Shown here piece by piece: positions 36,710 to 48,239 of a stretch of DNA of 64,000 nucleotides. A program made the translations under genes and the position numbers. A model generated the notes under the pieces. It saw nothing but the letters and a program-made list of their open reading frames with translations. It searched no databases and was not told the DNA's origin. The stretch is from assembly GCF_000801105.2 (NCBI RefSeq), contig NC_079515.1:20979407-21043406 (forward strand), read 5' to 3'. Each line of letters begins with the position of its first letter. The stretch's first letter is position 1. The DNA is from Raphanus sativus. Lineage: Eukaryota > Streptophyta > Magnoliopsida > Brassicales > Brassicaceae.

Positions 36710-39700
36710 GACATGTTGACTCGACATCAAGCCCTTAGTGTTCTTACTTAGTTATTTCACACCTTATTATTTTCCTTTTAAACATTATTCACTTCCTTTG
36801 GTTGCTATCTTTGAAAGAATCAATAAATAAAAGCTTTTATATCATAAACAAAACGTCCATTCATGTGAATACCCTTATGATGTACAGTGGATCAAACCAC
36901 AGACATCTTAAGACACAAAATCCACGATCAAATATCCTATTGCCTCAAAGGTACACAAAGAGAGGAGTGTACAATATAGAGGTCGTGTGCATTGTATTCA
37001 CATTTGAGGCTATGTACACAAAGAGAGGACGTGTACAATAATCATTATTATAAGTGAAAGACTCAAGAATTGATGAATGAATAGTTTCATAATGAATCCA
37101 TGGGTAAAAGAAACAAAGTTTTTCCTTAAAGAGAAACCACCCAAAAGAAGATTGTATGATGGCAAAGACTACAAGTCTTGGTAAAAGCTAAGTGAACTCA
37201 CATCTAAAAGTATCCAAATATGATATGTCCATGGGGGTAAGTGTTAATCACTCCATGTAACATGGACATACACAATATTGAAACATCAAAGAGTTCACAA
37301 GAATAAAGATAGACTTATCCCATTCAGATTAAAAACTAAGGATAAAGGAAAACATGTTACTTCAAAACGTCCAAGTGAATATAGATTAAAGTGCTCACGT
37401 CCCAAAGGGTTTGATTAAAATTATATGATCATAGAGAATGTAGAAAAACATCTCATGACTCAATGAGGACACGAATATTCATAATGAAAGGACAAGAACA
37501 GAAAGAAAAATCACCTAAAAAGGCTACATATCTTTACATGATTCACATTCTAAAAGTATTTTAAGAATGTATGATATGTCCATGGGGGAAGGATAATAAT
37601 AAAAAACCCACATTTTATTCTACATGGACATACACACACAGAAATGAATATTGATACCCATCCCATTGATTGAAACGGGTCAAAGGCCAGACACACCTCA
37701 TCTTAGCACATAAAGAAGTGCCACTTATAAATTATATCGCTCCACCATAGAAATATAAGATGAGAGGATGGGAATAGATGTTGGATATGTTTTTATATAA
37801 GTTCCCCACGTTTCTAAATACCTTGAGCTATCCACGGACAAGTTGTTTAAAGCCTAGGTACACGGATAGTCACCTCAGTGAATCCGAACATCCAACATTA
37901 AAGGGAAGCTGGATAATAGAAAATTATATGGAATCAAAACATCCTTATATTGGCAAGATCCTCAGACTCTAGAATGAGTTCTAGAAGTCCATAAAGTTTA
38001 TACAAAAGCTAGCTTAATACAGTTGCCAGATTCCTGACCCGAATAGAATGACTAAGTCATTTCTACCAGCTATGAATGCACCAAGTAAGATTTGATGTTC
38101 AATAGAACACAATCAAGTTGCTACTGAATCTAAACAAGTTAGATTAATAAGTTCTAAAGATAAGATCCCTCGGATAAATATAGAAAGGTGCAAATGAAAC
38201 CGTGGATGAGGGACTCCTAGACATAGTCGATCCAAAGATGGACAAACCTAAAAGCCGTGGCCACGGATGAGGAAACCATAAGATATGGTTGTACCTAAGG
38301 TACCTAATGATGCTTGGGACGCCAAGCTTCAGGGTATTAAAGGTCATAATAAAACCTCAATAAAGTTATGTCATGTCTAGGACACAAAAGGAACAAACGA
38401 GTACTCGAAGTTAACAATATACAATGCACAATGTAGCACTTAAAGATCATGAGATCAATGAGGATCATGAGACCCACATCCATAGATGAATGCATTCAAC
38501 ATGAGATTAAGATCAAATGGATAAGAAGACGTGGAGTTAAGAAAGAGAGGTTTTGGTCCTATAGTTCGGACACCTCTAGATAGAAAACCAGTTGGACAAT
38601 GATTCTTTGTGAGTAAAAGAAATCAAACATGGTGAGATAGCCAAGTATAAGGCACGACCATATGCACAAGGATCTCACAAAGACCAGGAATCAATTATAA
38701 GGAGATAAGTTCCTTATGGTGGATGCAACAAACATTAAGATTCCTAGATAAGTCTGGCACATAAGAAAGAAAAACTTATACTTGCGGTTCAAGGATGTAA
38801 ACCGCCTAATTATATAAGTCCACTGGATAATATATATAAGTCTCAGAGGATATAGAGTTGTCTAAAGCAACAAAGTTTTCGAGAACTAGAGTATACATGA
38901 ATATTTTGATCTAAAGAAAATATCCTAAGAACTTCTGGAGACACTTCCCAAAAGACTATCTAAAGAAAGCATTGAAATGAATGTTTTGGGAAAGATTAAA
39001 TTTGGGACAAACAAAGATTGTTTGGGACTACAAAGTAAGTATCTTAAATATACTTAAAGATGAAATCCTTGTGCATCGATAAGGCATACATAAAGATGTC
39101 AAAAAAACGATAGGCGTGAACCATTATGTAAAGTCTATAAGGTTCATTGACCCTAAATGCTTACTATAAAGTCTATGGCTCGCCCCATTGTATGGTAACA
39201 TAGTCCATAGTCCCTATATCTGTACATAGACCCATTTGGTCATAAGGACGACAAGAAAGTTGTGCCTTAGTCCGTATACAATCCAATGCAAGACTCATGG
39301 TCGAATGTTTTCACTTGGTCCAAGTACTGACCCACTTTGTTCTAAGAAGGAACATGGTCACGAGACCACCTAAGATAGGTCACGGATCCTTTGATCCTAG
39401 ATTGGACAGAGACATATTTCCTTGGTCTAGAAAAGACTCAATGCACATCCGGATGTAAATATTCACAAGTGAAACTATTGTTAAGTTTAAACTTAGTACT
39501 ATACATCTAAATAATTTCAAAGTGCAGTATGATCATATATGTTGTTAAATGATCAAACCATGAGGCATTGGAAATAAAACCATACATGTCCCTTGCCAAA
39601 GGTGCCATTGGCGCATTGCCTTGATGTGTTTGTTATACACATACGAACATGAGTTTTGAACTAAGCTTAAGCTATGTCCAAATATAAAGGCAATGGGACA

Positions 39701-40218
39701 GGATTGAAATATCCTTTTATTATGTTTGAGATTATTTTATACTAACCAAACCCAAAGATGTGTTTGCTTGGTTTTGTTTTTGATTATGATACAAGTTATA
39801 ACATTGGATCTATACATGGATAGATCTCAAACAAGCAGTATGCACACGTTGGAAACAAAGATAAAGAAGTACAAGTCCAACCAAAGACATGTCAGCCAGC
39901 TCCTTTACATCAACACCACGTCCATGAGACCTTCCTATCAGTCCAGGACGTGCACATTAGAAGACCAGCTTAGAGTCTTGGCTCCCATGGAGTTCCCACC
40001 AGTCTACTCATGCGCCAACCTCAGAAGCATATACGGAGGTACAAATCAGGGGAAGTGATACATGTTGTACTCTTTTTCCTTCACTATGGTTTTGTCCCAC
40101 TGGGTTTTCCTGGTAAGGTTTTAATGAGGCAACACCAAGTAATTGGTAAAATGTATCACGAGCCCAAAAAGAATTTGGTATCTGGCGAACTCAAGATGGA
40201 TTCAACATCCAGGGGAAG
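36710..40218 (+). pseudogene. Eroded Copia pol region
   Basis: Only fragments are readable, including the RT start near 38631. Local duplications are present: TACACAAAGAGAGGA at about 36954 and 37016, and ATGATATGTCCATGGGGG at about 37219 and 37571. There are many stops and frame changes. No integrase or RNase H motif could be placed with confidence. Confidence 0.65.
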
Positions 40219-40379
40219 TGTTATGAACCGACTGTTCAGATGGATGTTTATCCAAAAGATACTTAGTAGGCTTTAGCCCATTAGTGGTCCATCTTGTAAC
40301 TGGCCCATTAGGGTTTCAGACATTGTAACTCCCTATATAAGGAGTTTATATTCGACATTAATAATACACACTCACAACA
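40219..40379 (+). repeat. 3' LTR (161 bp)
   Basis: Identical in length to the 5' LTR and different at three sites (about 98% identity). Ends CACTCACAACA before the ATTTT target duplication. Confidence 0.93.
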
Positions 40380-40384
40380 ATTTT

Positions 40385-41759
40385 CTTCTTTTTGCAATTG
40401 CGAACTACTTTCACCTCTATAAATTAATAGTGTTGGCATTACACCAAAACTATAATTTTTTATTAATTTATAGAAATTATTAGTTTATCAAAATATTAAT
40501 TGAACCAAAAATTCAATTTGAGACTATAAAATTATATTAGTTTATAAAGATATTAATTTAAAAAGATTATAATGTACTCCTTAAGTTTCAGAATAATTCA
40601 TATTTAAAAAATAATTGTTTCTAAAAAAATCTATATTTTATATTTTCAATATATATAATAATAGCAAATTGTAAATTCCAAACACATTAATTATGTTTAT
40701 TGAATTTTAATTGGTTAAAAATCTTAGAAAATAACTAAACACATAAAATAATATATCAATTATCAAATTTTCTGTATTTTCTTAAAAAATGTGAAAACTA
40801 TAAAATATATATCTTTTCGAAACATATGAAATATTCTAATAGATCATAGATGTATGTACTATGTAGTGGAAAACATATAGATTTTCTTTTGGCATAATAT
40901 AAAGAGTTTATAAAGAAATAGATAAAAGAAAATCAATGGAGCCATAAAAGACTCTTAATTATTATCTATATAATCCCTTTGAAGGGTTAGTTTAATTTCA
41001 CTATAAGTTTTTTTTTTTTGGTCTAAAATTTCACTATAAGTTGATTAGTTCTTCGCATGTTTTCGACGCATTGGATTATATATACATTTCATAACCAGTA
41101 AATTTTAAACCAGATTTCTTCTGAAATACATGTATACCTCGGTTTTCAAACTCCGTTCCCATGATCCCATCAACATAACAAACCATTTAAATAACAAGCA
41201 CGAGTGAAAAGTACTACTACGTTATATGAGTACCGTTACCGTATGTATTGTGCCATGCATATATATAAACTCGTCAATTTTATTTGCGGAAGAATAATCA
41301 GAGCAAAGCTCATGGACTGGGCCAAACGTTCAGCAGTTCAGTACACACATCTATCACTCATTTATCTTTTGGTCCAGTCTTCAATTTAATTATTACTCTT
41401 TCACATAGCTAAATTTCAAGTAAATTTTAGAATAGAAATTGATGTGAATCAACATCAAGAACCAATAATCAGATCGCGAGGTGATCAATTAAACTATCAG
41501 CCGCAAATATAAACAAAGACGGGGAAAATTTGATTAATTTGGTGAGATACTATATTCTAAGTCACACATAATACAATAAGAGAATCGAATAATTTTATTG
41601 AAAAGGGTAATAAATAATGTCAGGTATTCGCATTTTAAGCAAAAGCATATGACAAAAGTTAGGTCTTGAATAAAATATCGCATACAAGTTATTCACTGAT
41701 AAAAATAATCAGTCCTAAGAAGACGCAAACCACATGCATTCTCATCATAAATCGACTCC
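40385..41759. other. YUC9 upstream intergenic DNA
   Basis: AT-rich. A degenerate MITE-like block (about 40576-40840) resembles the one at 59557-59806. The rest shows no gene. Confidence 0.45.
40576..40840. mobile_element. Degenerate MITE-like repeat, family B copy 1
   Basis: The interior (TATATAATAATAGCAAATTG, then TTGAATTTTAATTGGTTAAA) aligns with 59557-59806. The left end TACTCCTTAAGTTTCA resembles a Stowaway-type terminus; the right end is unclear. Confidence 0.55.
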
Positions 41760-41767
41760 TATAAATA
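41760..41767 (+). promoter_or_regulatory. TATA box of YUC9
   Basis: TATAAATA, 147 bp before the start codon, followed by a CT- and CAA-rich leader typical of plant 5' UTRs. Confidence 0.6.
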
Positions 41768-41913
41768 CACACCTCTATCTCCCTCCAAATCCAAACCAAT
41801 AGATCACATTTTTCATACAACAACAACAACAAAAACATTCAAACTTCACTACCTATACTTTCAAATCGCTCAAAACCCACCCCAAACATTATTTGCTCAA
41901 ACTCACTTCAAAA

Positions 41914-43294
41914 ATGGAGAATATGTTTAGCCTAATGGCACGTGAAGAATATGTATCAGACCGTAGGTGTATATGGGTCAACGGTCCGGTTATCGTCGGA
42001 GCCGGTCCATCCGGATTAGCTACAGCAGCTTGTCTTCGTGATCAAGGAGTCCCATTCGTTGTGGTCGAAAGATCAGACTGCATAGCTTCACTATGGCAAA
42101 AACGTACTTACGACAGACTCAAGCTTCACTTGCCCAAGAAGTTTTGCCAATTACCTAAAATGCCCTTCCCGGATCACTACCCTGAATACCCGACAAAACG
42201 ACAGTTCATCGATTACCTTGAGTCCTACGCAAATCATTTCGATATTAAACCGGAGTTTAATAAATCCGTCGAGTCTGCTCGGTTTGATGAAACGAGCGGG
42301 TTGTGGCGGGTTAGGACGACTGCTGCTGGAGAGGAGATGGAGTATATTTGCAGGTGGTTGGTTGTGGCGACGGGAGAAAACGCCGAACGTGTTGTGCCCG
42401 AGATTAATGGGCTTAAGACGGAGTTCAACGGAGAAGTGATTCACGCTTGTGAGTATAAGTCCGGTGAAAAATTTAGAGGGAAGAGAGTTCTTGTCGTGGG
42501 ATGTGGAAACTCTGGCATGGAAGTGTCTCTTGATCTTGCTAATCACAATGCTATTACTTCCATGGTCGTTCGTAGCTCGGTAAGCAAAAACAAATACAAA
42601 AAATATTTATTTATTTATTTATATTCTTACAAACTATATAATAATGTTTGAAACATTAAGCTAACCATGTTCTTGTGTTTCTTAACGCGACCAGGTTCAT
42701 GTATTACCTAGAGAAGTTATGGGAAAGTCAACATTCGGAATCTCAGTGATGTTGATGAAGTGGCTGCCTCTATGGCTCGTAGACAAGCTTTTACTGATTT
42801 TATCATGGTTGGTTCTAGGTAGCTTAACAAACTACGGGCTTAAAAGGCCCAGCGTAGGCCCAATGGAGCTCAAAAGCAAGACGGGAAAGACCCCGGTTCT
42901 CGACATCGGTGCTCTAGAGAAGATAAAGTCCGGCAACGTAGGAATCGTCCCTGCGATCAAACGGTTCTCACGAAGACACGTGGAGCTAGTAGATGGTCAG
43001 AAGCTAGACATTGACGCGGTGGTTCTGGCCACCGGCTATCGCAGCAACGTCCCTTCTTGGCTTCAGGAAAGTGAGTTCTTTTCGAAAAGTGGCTTCCCAA
43101 AATCGCCGTTTCCACAAGCTTGGAAAGGGAAGTCGGGTTTATATGCGGCCGGATTCACGAGGAAAGGGTTGGCCGGAGCATCTGCAGATGCTGTTAATAT
43201 AGCTCAAGATATTGGTAACGTGTGGAGAGAAGAGACTAAGCGACAGAAGATGAGAAGAAATGTAGGGCACCGTAGATGCATCTCAGTTGCTTAA
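41914..43294 (+). CDS. YUC9: YUCCA-type flavin monooxygenase, 421 aa
   Basis: Two exons, 41914-42579 and 42695-43294. The frame is open seven codons upstream, but Met at 41914 gives the expected N-terminus and length. FAD-binding GAGPSG (residues 29-34), NADPH-binding GCGNSG (196-201) and the ATGYRSNV segment (about 334-341) are intact. The FMO-type region between them ([19 protein letters not shown]) is present. YUCCA enzymes convert indole-3-pyruvate to indole-3-acetic acid, the last step of the main auxin biosynthesis route. Synteny (between the eIF2 gamma and TPR3 genes) indicates YUC9 (At1g04180). The promoter lies directly downstream of the LTR element, about 1.5 kb away. Confidence 0.95.
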
Positions 43295-43518
43295 GCCTCA
43301 CGTTAGGTGTTTTTGTTCCAAATAATATGATTTACTTGTATAAAAATATACTAAAATGTATAATAGAGTCAAGAGAGCCCTCTCCTGAAGTCCTCTGACA
43401 GTGTGTCTTTAGTTACACAACTGTAAGGACGTTTTGTATAGGATGACATGGCTTTTAAGCATATACTTCATTTTTGTAATAGGTTTCTTGGAATCAACTA
43501 AATATTGTTTTTGGTAAG
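43295..43518 (+). other. YUC9 3' UTR and flank
   Basis: Contains a short local duplication of GTAATAGGTTTCTTG (about 43477 and 43538). Confidence 0.5.
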
Positions 43519-43540
43519 AATCAACTAATATATTTTCGTA

Positions 43541-45449
43541 ATAGGTTTCTTGTAATATACACATGCTTCAACCTGAAGCAATCCTTGATTCATACCTGCA
43601 AAACAATCTCAACTAACAATATGTCAGTTTAATTCAAGCCTGAGATTGAATTTACAGTGATCTGTTTGAAACTCTTAAGCATCACTCTGCTCCGCTATTG
43701 TTTTCAATAGAACACGCAGTCTAACTCCACCTCGCTAGAAAGACTTTGGAAGCAATTATCTCTGCTTAACCTTGTTCAAAAAACCCTTCTGCGTCATACT
43801 TGCTGCGAACCCTTTGTACCACCATCAGTACAATGAACCCATCATCTAACTGTTAACTCTGCTAGACTGACTCTGGATGCAATTCTCGCTTAGGCAACTT
43901 CCAACAGAAACTTATCAACAGCTGAAACCTCACTGCTGATTTCTCCTTTCAACCACGTCTCACACTAACAGCCTCTTGTAGTGCTCCTGAGACTTCTCTG
44001 TGCATCAGACTCAAGACATCTCCTCTAGAACCCTGATATCTTTTCTCTTCTGTGCCACCCTCTCACACCCTTACTTGTATGAGAAATCACACCAGACTTG
44101 GTGTTTGCATCACATTCTATCTCACAGACCCAATCAGTACCTCATTCTGATTTATCTTCATTCTTCAAGCATGCCTTAGTATCTATAAACCTCACGTGAA
44201 TACTTCTCTGTCATTCCTGAGATGAGAACCTTACTGTGATGCTCCAAAGACACAAGTAGACCTCACTTGTTCTTTACCCAAATGCAGTTTGACTTCTCTG
44301 CATTTCCATTCAATCATGAATGCCTTTCAGTTGCTCAACTTCTCTGAGATGACCAGAACTTCTTTAACCTTCAGTCTCAACATTGAAACCCTTTCATCGA
44401 TGCTCCTGAAACTGTCCTTGCAAACTCTGCAACCAGCCTCTTTCAATGTGCCCTCATCTCAGATACTTAACCACCATCTCATTGACATTTGAGATACCTG
44501 CAACTGACCACCAGATGTCCCCACCACCATCAATCACTCCACCAGACCTGAGCAGCCTCCACTTTTATCTCTGACGAAACCAACCTGTGACTGAACCTTG
44601 TAGACATCTTTTCCTTGACCTTGGATCTCTGTCTTCAAGAAGCCTATTGAAAAAACCAGTGATTCCCTTTTAACTGTTACCCTCCGTGAACTAGCCATCC
44701 TGATTTCTGCATCCGCCTGAGTTCACTACTCCACCTGCGACCAAACTTCTACTAGGTAGCTTTGTAGTTCATTTACTTGCAGAAACTCCACCTGAAGCTT
44801 GAATCATTCAAAGCTTCATATATTTTTCTGACTTAGCTCCACCTTAAGAGATAATCATCACTGTCTCAATCTTTAATCATGTTGTAATACTTGATAATGT
44901 GTCTCAGACTCATGACACACACTCAATATCTTTGCAGCCACTGCAACAAATTCGCTTAAACCAGAAGATCCACCAAGTGAATGACTGCACTTGATATATC
45001 TCCTTGACATCTCGACTCTTCCTTGTCACTGAACGTTGACCATTCAGAACAATAATTCTGCTACCACCTCAATTGCTTCGGATGCTTACGAACCAACTTC
45101 TGTGGACGTCTAAGAAAACATTCCGAAGCTTCCTGAAAAACACCTGAGCATTGCTTTGGAACCTTTTAAGCAAAACCTTAACCTTCTTGAAGCTTCATGT
45201 CAAGATTTCCATATAACCAGCAACGCCATATCTAGGTTGACGTATTACCCGGTCACGTAAACTAGAAACCAATTTCCTTTACCATAGGTTTCTATACCAC
45301 TGATTCCACCATCAGTTTCACCAAGAGTAATCATCTTCCCTGCCAAGTAAAGACACTAACTCCCTGTGTCACAACAGCTAAAACTGACCTCTTCATGCTT
45401 CAACCTTCAAGCTTCTTCTTGTAGCTTCAAGTTGAATCACCATCTCACA
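43541..45449. mobile_element. Unclassified insertion, about 1.9 kb, between 22-bp direct repeats
   Basis: The same 22 bases (beginning AATCAACTAATATATTTT, ending CGTA) lie at 43519-43540 and 45450-45471, bracketing a block whose composition differs sharply from the surroundings. It is C/T-rich on this strand with many CTTC and GAAGC words, suggesting decayed coding or LTR-type sequence on the minus strand. No long frame, terminal inverted repeat or poly(A) tail was seen. The class is unknown. Confidence 0.5.
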
Positions 45450-45962
45450 AATCAACTAATATATTTTCGTATGGATATTGGATTTTATATCGATTTGAAC
45501 CGGTTTAAAACAATTTAAACTGTTTTAAAATAGTTTAAATCAATTTGCATCGTATAGGTTGGAATTTATGAAAGTTATTTCGATTAGAACCGATCTGCAG
45601 CAGCGGCATAGATGCAGTAAACCGATGATTTTTAGATCTATGATTATAACTGTTTGTTGAACTCGTGGTGAGACCCAATTTTGCTTTAATAGTTGACATT
45701 TGAGCCCATTCATAGAGGCCCAGAATCGTTGATAGCTGCTAGGCCTAATAGCTGCAGTGGGATTGCTAACCGTCCCCGTCTCGGTCCGTTTTAAGACTGA
45801 TTTGACCAAAATAAGAACCGGTCTGTTCAATCGGTTAAGAGTTAAACAAACCAGACCGGACCTGATTTATCGAAAAAAGAACATTATCCAATCTCCGGAC
45901 CAAACCATCTGGACCGGATGGGGACATTTAACGACTCTTAACTTGTTTTCATCCGTCTTCGC

Positions 45963-45990
45963 CACTCTATAAAGTATAAACCCTAACAAG
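45963..45990 (+). promoter_or_regulatory. Promoter elements of the TPR3-like gene
   Basis: TATA-type CTCTATAAAG (45964-45973) is followed by a telo-box-like AAACCCTAA (about 45978-45986), close before the leader. Confidence 0.5.
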
Positions 45991-46061
45991 AACAAAAGTT
46001 GCAAGATTTCTCTTCGATTCATGTTTATTTAGCTTTCTCACAAACCTGGAAAACAGTGATA

Positions 46062-47942
46062 AAGGCGGAGAGAGTAGTGGAATCAGGGTCTAATGGTGGA
46101 GAATCGGAGAAATCTCTAAAAGAAAAAGGGAATGAGTTCTTCAAAGCTGGGAACTACCTTAAAGCCGCAGCTCTCTATACTCAAGCCATCAAGCTCGATC
46201 CTTCTAACGCTACTCTCTACAGGCACGAGTTTAACTTTTCAATCAAAGATGATAACTTCCTCCATCATCTGTGTGAATCTAGTTGTTGGGCTTTGATGAG
46301 TTTCCTTCAATTTGAGTTGAAGATCTTTTTTTTTTCTCTTTTGTTCTCTTGTGACATGTTAAGGACCTGTAAAGAGAGGCTTTTTGTACCTTGAATTGTT
46401 TGATCTTTAATGGCATTAAAGTTGAGGGCTTTTTGCTCAGAGTAGACTACTAATGAGCAGACTTTAAAGTGTATTAAAAGTTTATCGAGCTGAGCAGACT
46501 ACTAATGTACGTTGCAGTAACCGAGCTGCTGCATTTTTGAGTCTAGTTAAGCTTAGCAAAGCCTTAGCTGTTGCTGAGACTACCATCAAACTCAACCCTC
46601 AATGGGAGAAGGTAAACTCCAAACAAGACAATGTTTTGTTTCTGTCTTTTGTGCTCTATCTCTTCCACAGTAACATATAATATCAATACATATACTTGTA
46701 TTCATTTGTCACTTTTAGTCTTTGATTCATTGTGTCTAGTCCCTGGTCTAGTTTGTATATAATAAACCCGGACTTGTACATTATGACTTGAGTTTAATGA
46801 AAATGAGTTTGTTTTACTCATAATATGTCCTATCTACCTTCTTCAGGGGTACTTCAGGAAAGGTTCTGTGCTTGAAGCCATGGAAAAATACCAAGATGTG
46901 ATCTTTTTTTTCTCTCTCTCTTGTTTTACTTCTTTTTCATTACCTTTTCCATTCTGATCATATGGTAGTTAAGATCTCTTTTTTGATGATTGTGACAGGC
47001 CTTGTCTGCATTTGAAATGGCTCTGAAGCACAATCCACAAAGCGCAGAAGTTTCAAGAAAGATCAAGAGGCTCGGCCAGTTGCACAAGGAGAAACAGAGA
47101 GCTCAAGAGCTGGAGAGTTTGAGATCTAATGTCAACATGGCTAAGCATCTCGAGAGCTTTAAATCTGAATTGGTTCGTTTCTGTTTACTAACCTTCCTCG
47201 CTGCATATTCGGCTCAGATTCTTAGAAATTTAACTGTCTCCTTACTTGTGCAGTCTGCAAACTATGGAGCTGAAGAGTGTTGGAAAGAGATGTTTTCTTT
47301 TCTTGCTGAGACTATGGAAACAGCTGTGAAGTCGTGGCACGAGACATCTAGAGTCGATACTAGAGTCTATTTCCTTCTTGACAATGAGAAAACGCAAACC
47401 GATAAGTACGCACCAGTAGTCAACATCGATAAGGTAGTATGAAGGACATGAGCCAAGAGTCCTTCTACGTGACTATTTGTTTTGTCTGCTAAAACTGTTT
47501 TGTTTCTTTGACAGGCTTTTGAGTCACCAAACACACACAGTAACTGCTTTACGTATCTGAGGCAATACGCAGAAGACTCCTTCTCCAAAGCTGCTTGCTT
47601 AGTAACAGCAAAGAGTAGTATATCTTATCCGCAGGTGTGGAAAGGTCAAGGCTCAAGGAAGTGGAAACTGGGACAAAACGATGGGATCTTTGTTCAGTTT
47701 GAGTCTCCTTGTATTCGAAGTGTTTGGTTCATTCCTAGCACCAAAGAAAAGGGTCAAACGTTTTGCAGGTTCCTCCTTCTCTCAAACTTACCCTCTTCTT
47801 GGTTTTTGCAATGAGCTGTTGTATCCTTCCTGGGATTAAAACTTTTTTGTGGGATTTTGATTACAGGGAACCTCAAGCTCTAGATATAGGCGCACATGAG
47901 ATTCTACCTCGCATCTTCAAGGAAACATCGAAGAGCTCGTAA
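46062..47942 (+). pseudogene. TPR3: TPR3-like carboxylate-clamp TPR protein, start codon apparently lost
   Basis: Exons: 46062-46222, 46518-46611, 46847-46897, 46999-47172, 47254-47433, 47515-47768, 47867-47942. The frame is open from end to end. Three TPR units (KEKGNEFFKAGNYLKAAALY; SNRAAAFLSLVKLSKALAVA; GYFRKGSVLEAMEKYQDALS) are followed by a conserved C-terminal domain (CWKEMFSFLAETMETAVKSW; YPQVWKGQGSRKWKLG). Such proteins dock Hsp90 or Hsp70 C-termini. The expected initiator is AAG (46062-46064) followed by GCGGAG; ATG there would have a near-ideal plant context. No other in-frame ATG exists in exon 1. The first intron begins GC, not GT. It could be a decaying copy, a variant allele, or use a non-AUG start. 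The syntenic gene is At1g04190. Confidence 0.75.
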
Positions 47943-48239
47943 GAGGGCATTGCTGTGTTTCAGCAGGAGTCCGTCTCTATATCCAGTTTTTGATCAAGGC
48001 TGAAAAGAAGAGATAAAAGAGTTCTCCTGCGCTACTCAGAGGACCAGCATGTTTCTTCTTACTTGAGAGCTTATCTTATTCTGCATTAACATTATTCAGG
48101 ATGTCTTCAAGTGTGCAGCAACCTTTGTGTGCGTTTAGATTGCTTCAAAAAAAAAAAAGGCCACACGGTCTCACTTTTGCACTTTCTCTTATAATTAAAA
48201 CTGAAAAACTGTACTTGCGCAAGCTACTTTGCATCCTCT
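47943..48239 (+). other. TPR3-like 3' region
   Basis: Probable 3' UTR, with an A run at about 48147-48158. No gene is visible. Confidence 0.45.

Larger units (their letters stand above)
34355..40379 (+). mobile_element. Copia-type LTR retrotransposon, 6025 bp, coding region degenerate
   Basis: Two 161-bp LTRs begin TG and end CA. They are flanked by the 5-bp duplication ATTTT (34350-34354 and 40380-40384). A purine tract AGGGGAAG ends directly before the 3' LTR. The order is LTR, leader with tandem repeats, gag remnant with CCHC knuckle, eroded pol, LTR. The pol assignment to Ty1/Copia rests on GEIAKYKARPYAQGSHKD (38631-38684), which resembles the start of the Copia reverse transcriptase domain (family pattern YKARLVAQG). 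No pol frame longer than about 110 codons survives. Confidence 0.9.

Noticed and set aside
39726..40276. Frames of 110 and 88 codons before the 3' LTR
   Set aside because: They belong to the eroded end of the LTR element and match no integrase or RNase H motif that I could place.
44289..44492. 67-codon plus-strand frame in the 1.9-kb insertion
   Set aside because: Isolated, no family features, and the block's coding-like bias seems to be on the other strand.
45999..46061. Upstream start for the TPR3-like gene at 45999
   Set aside because: The frame begins with TTG, not ATG; the ATG at 46021 is in another frame and stops after three codons.
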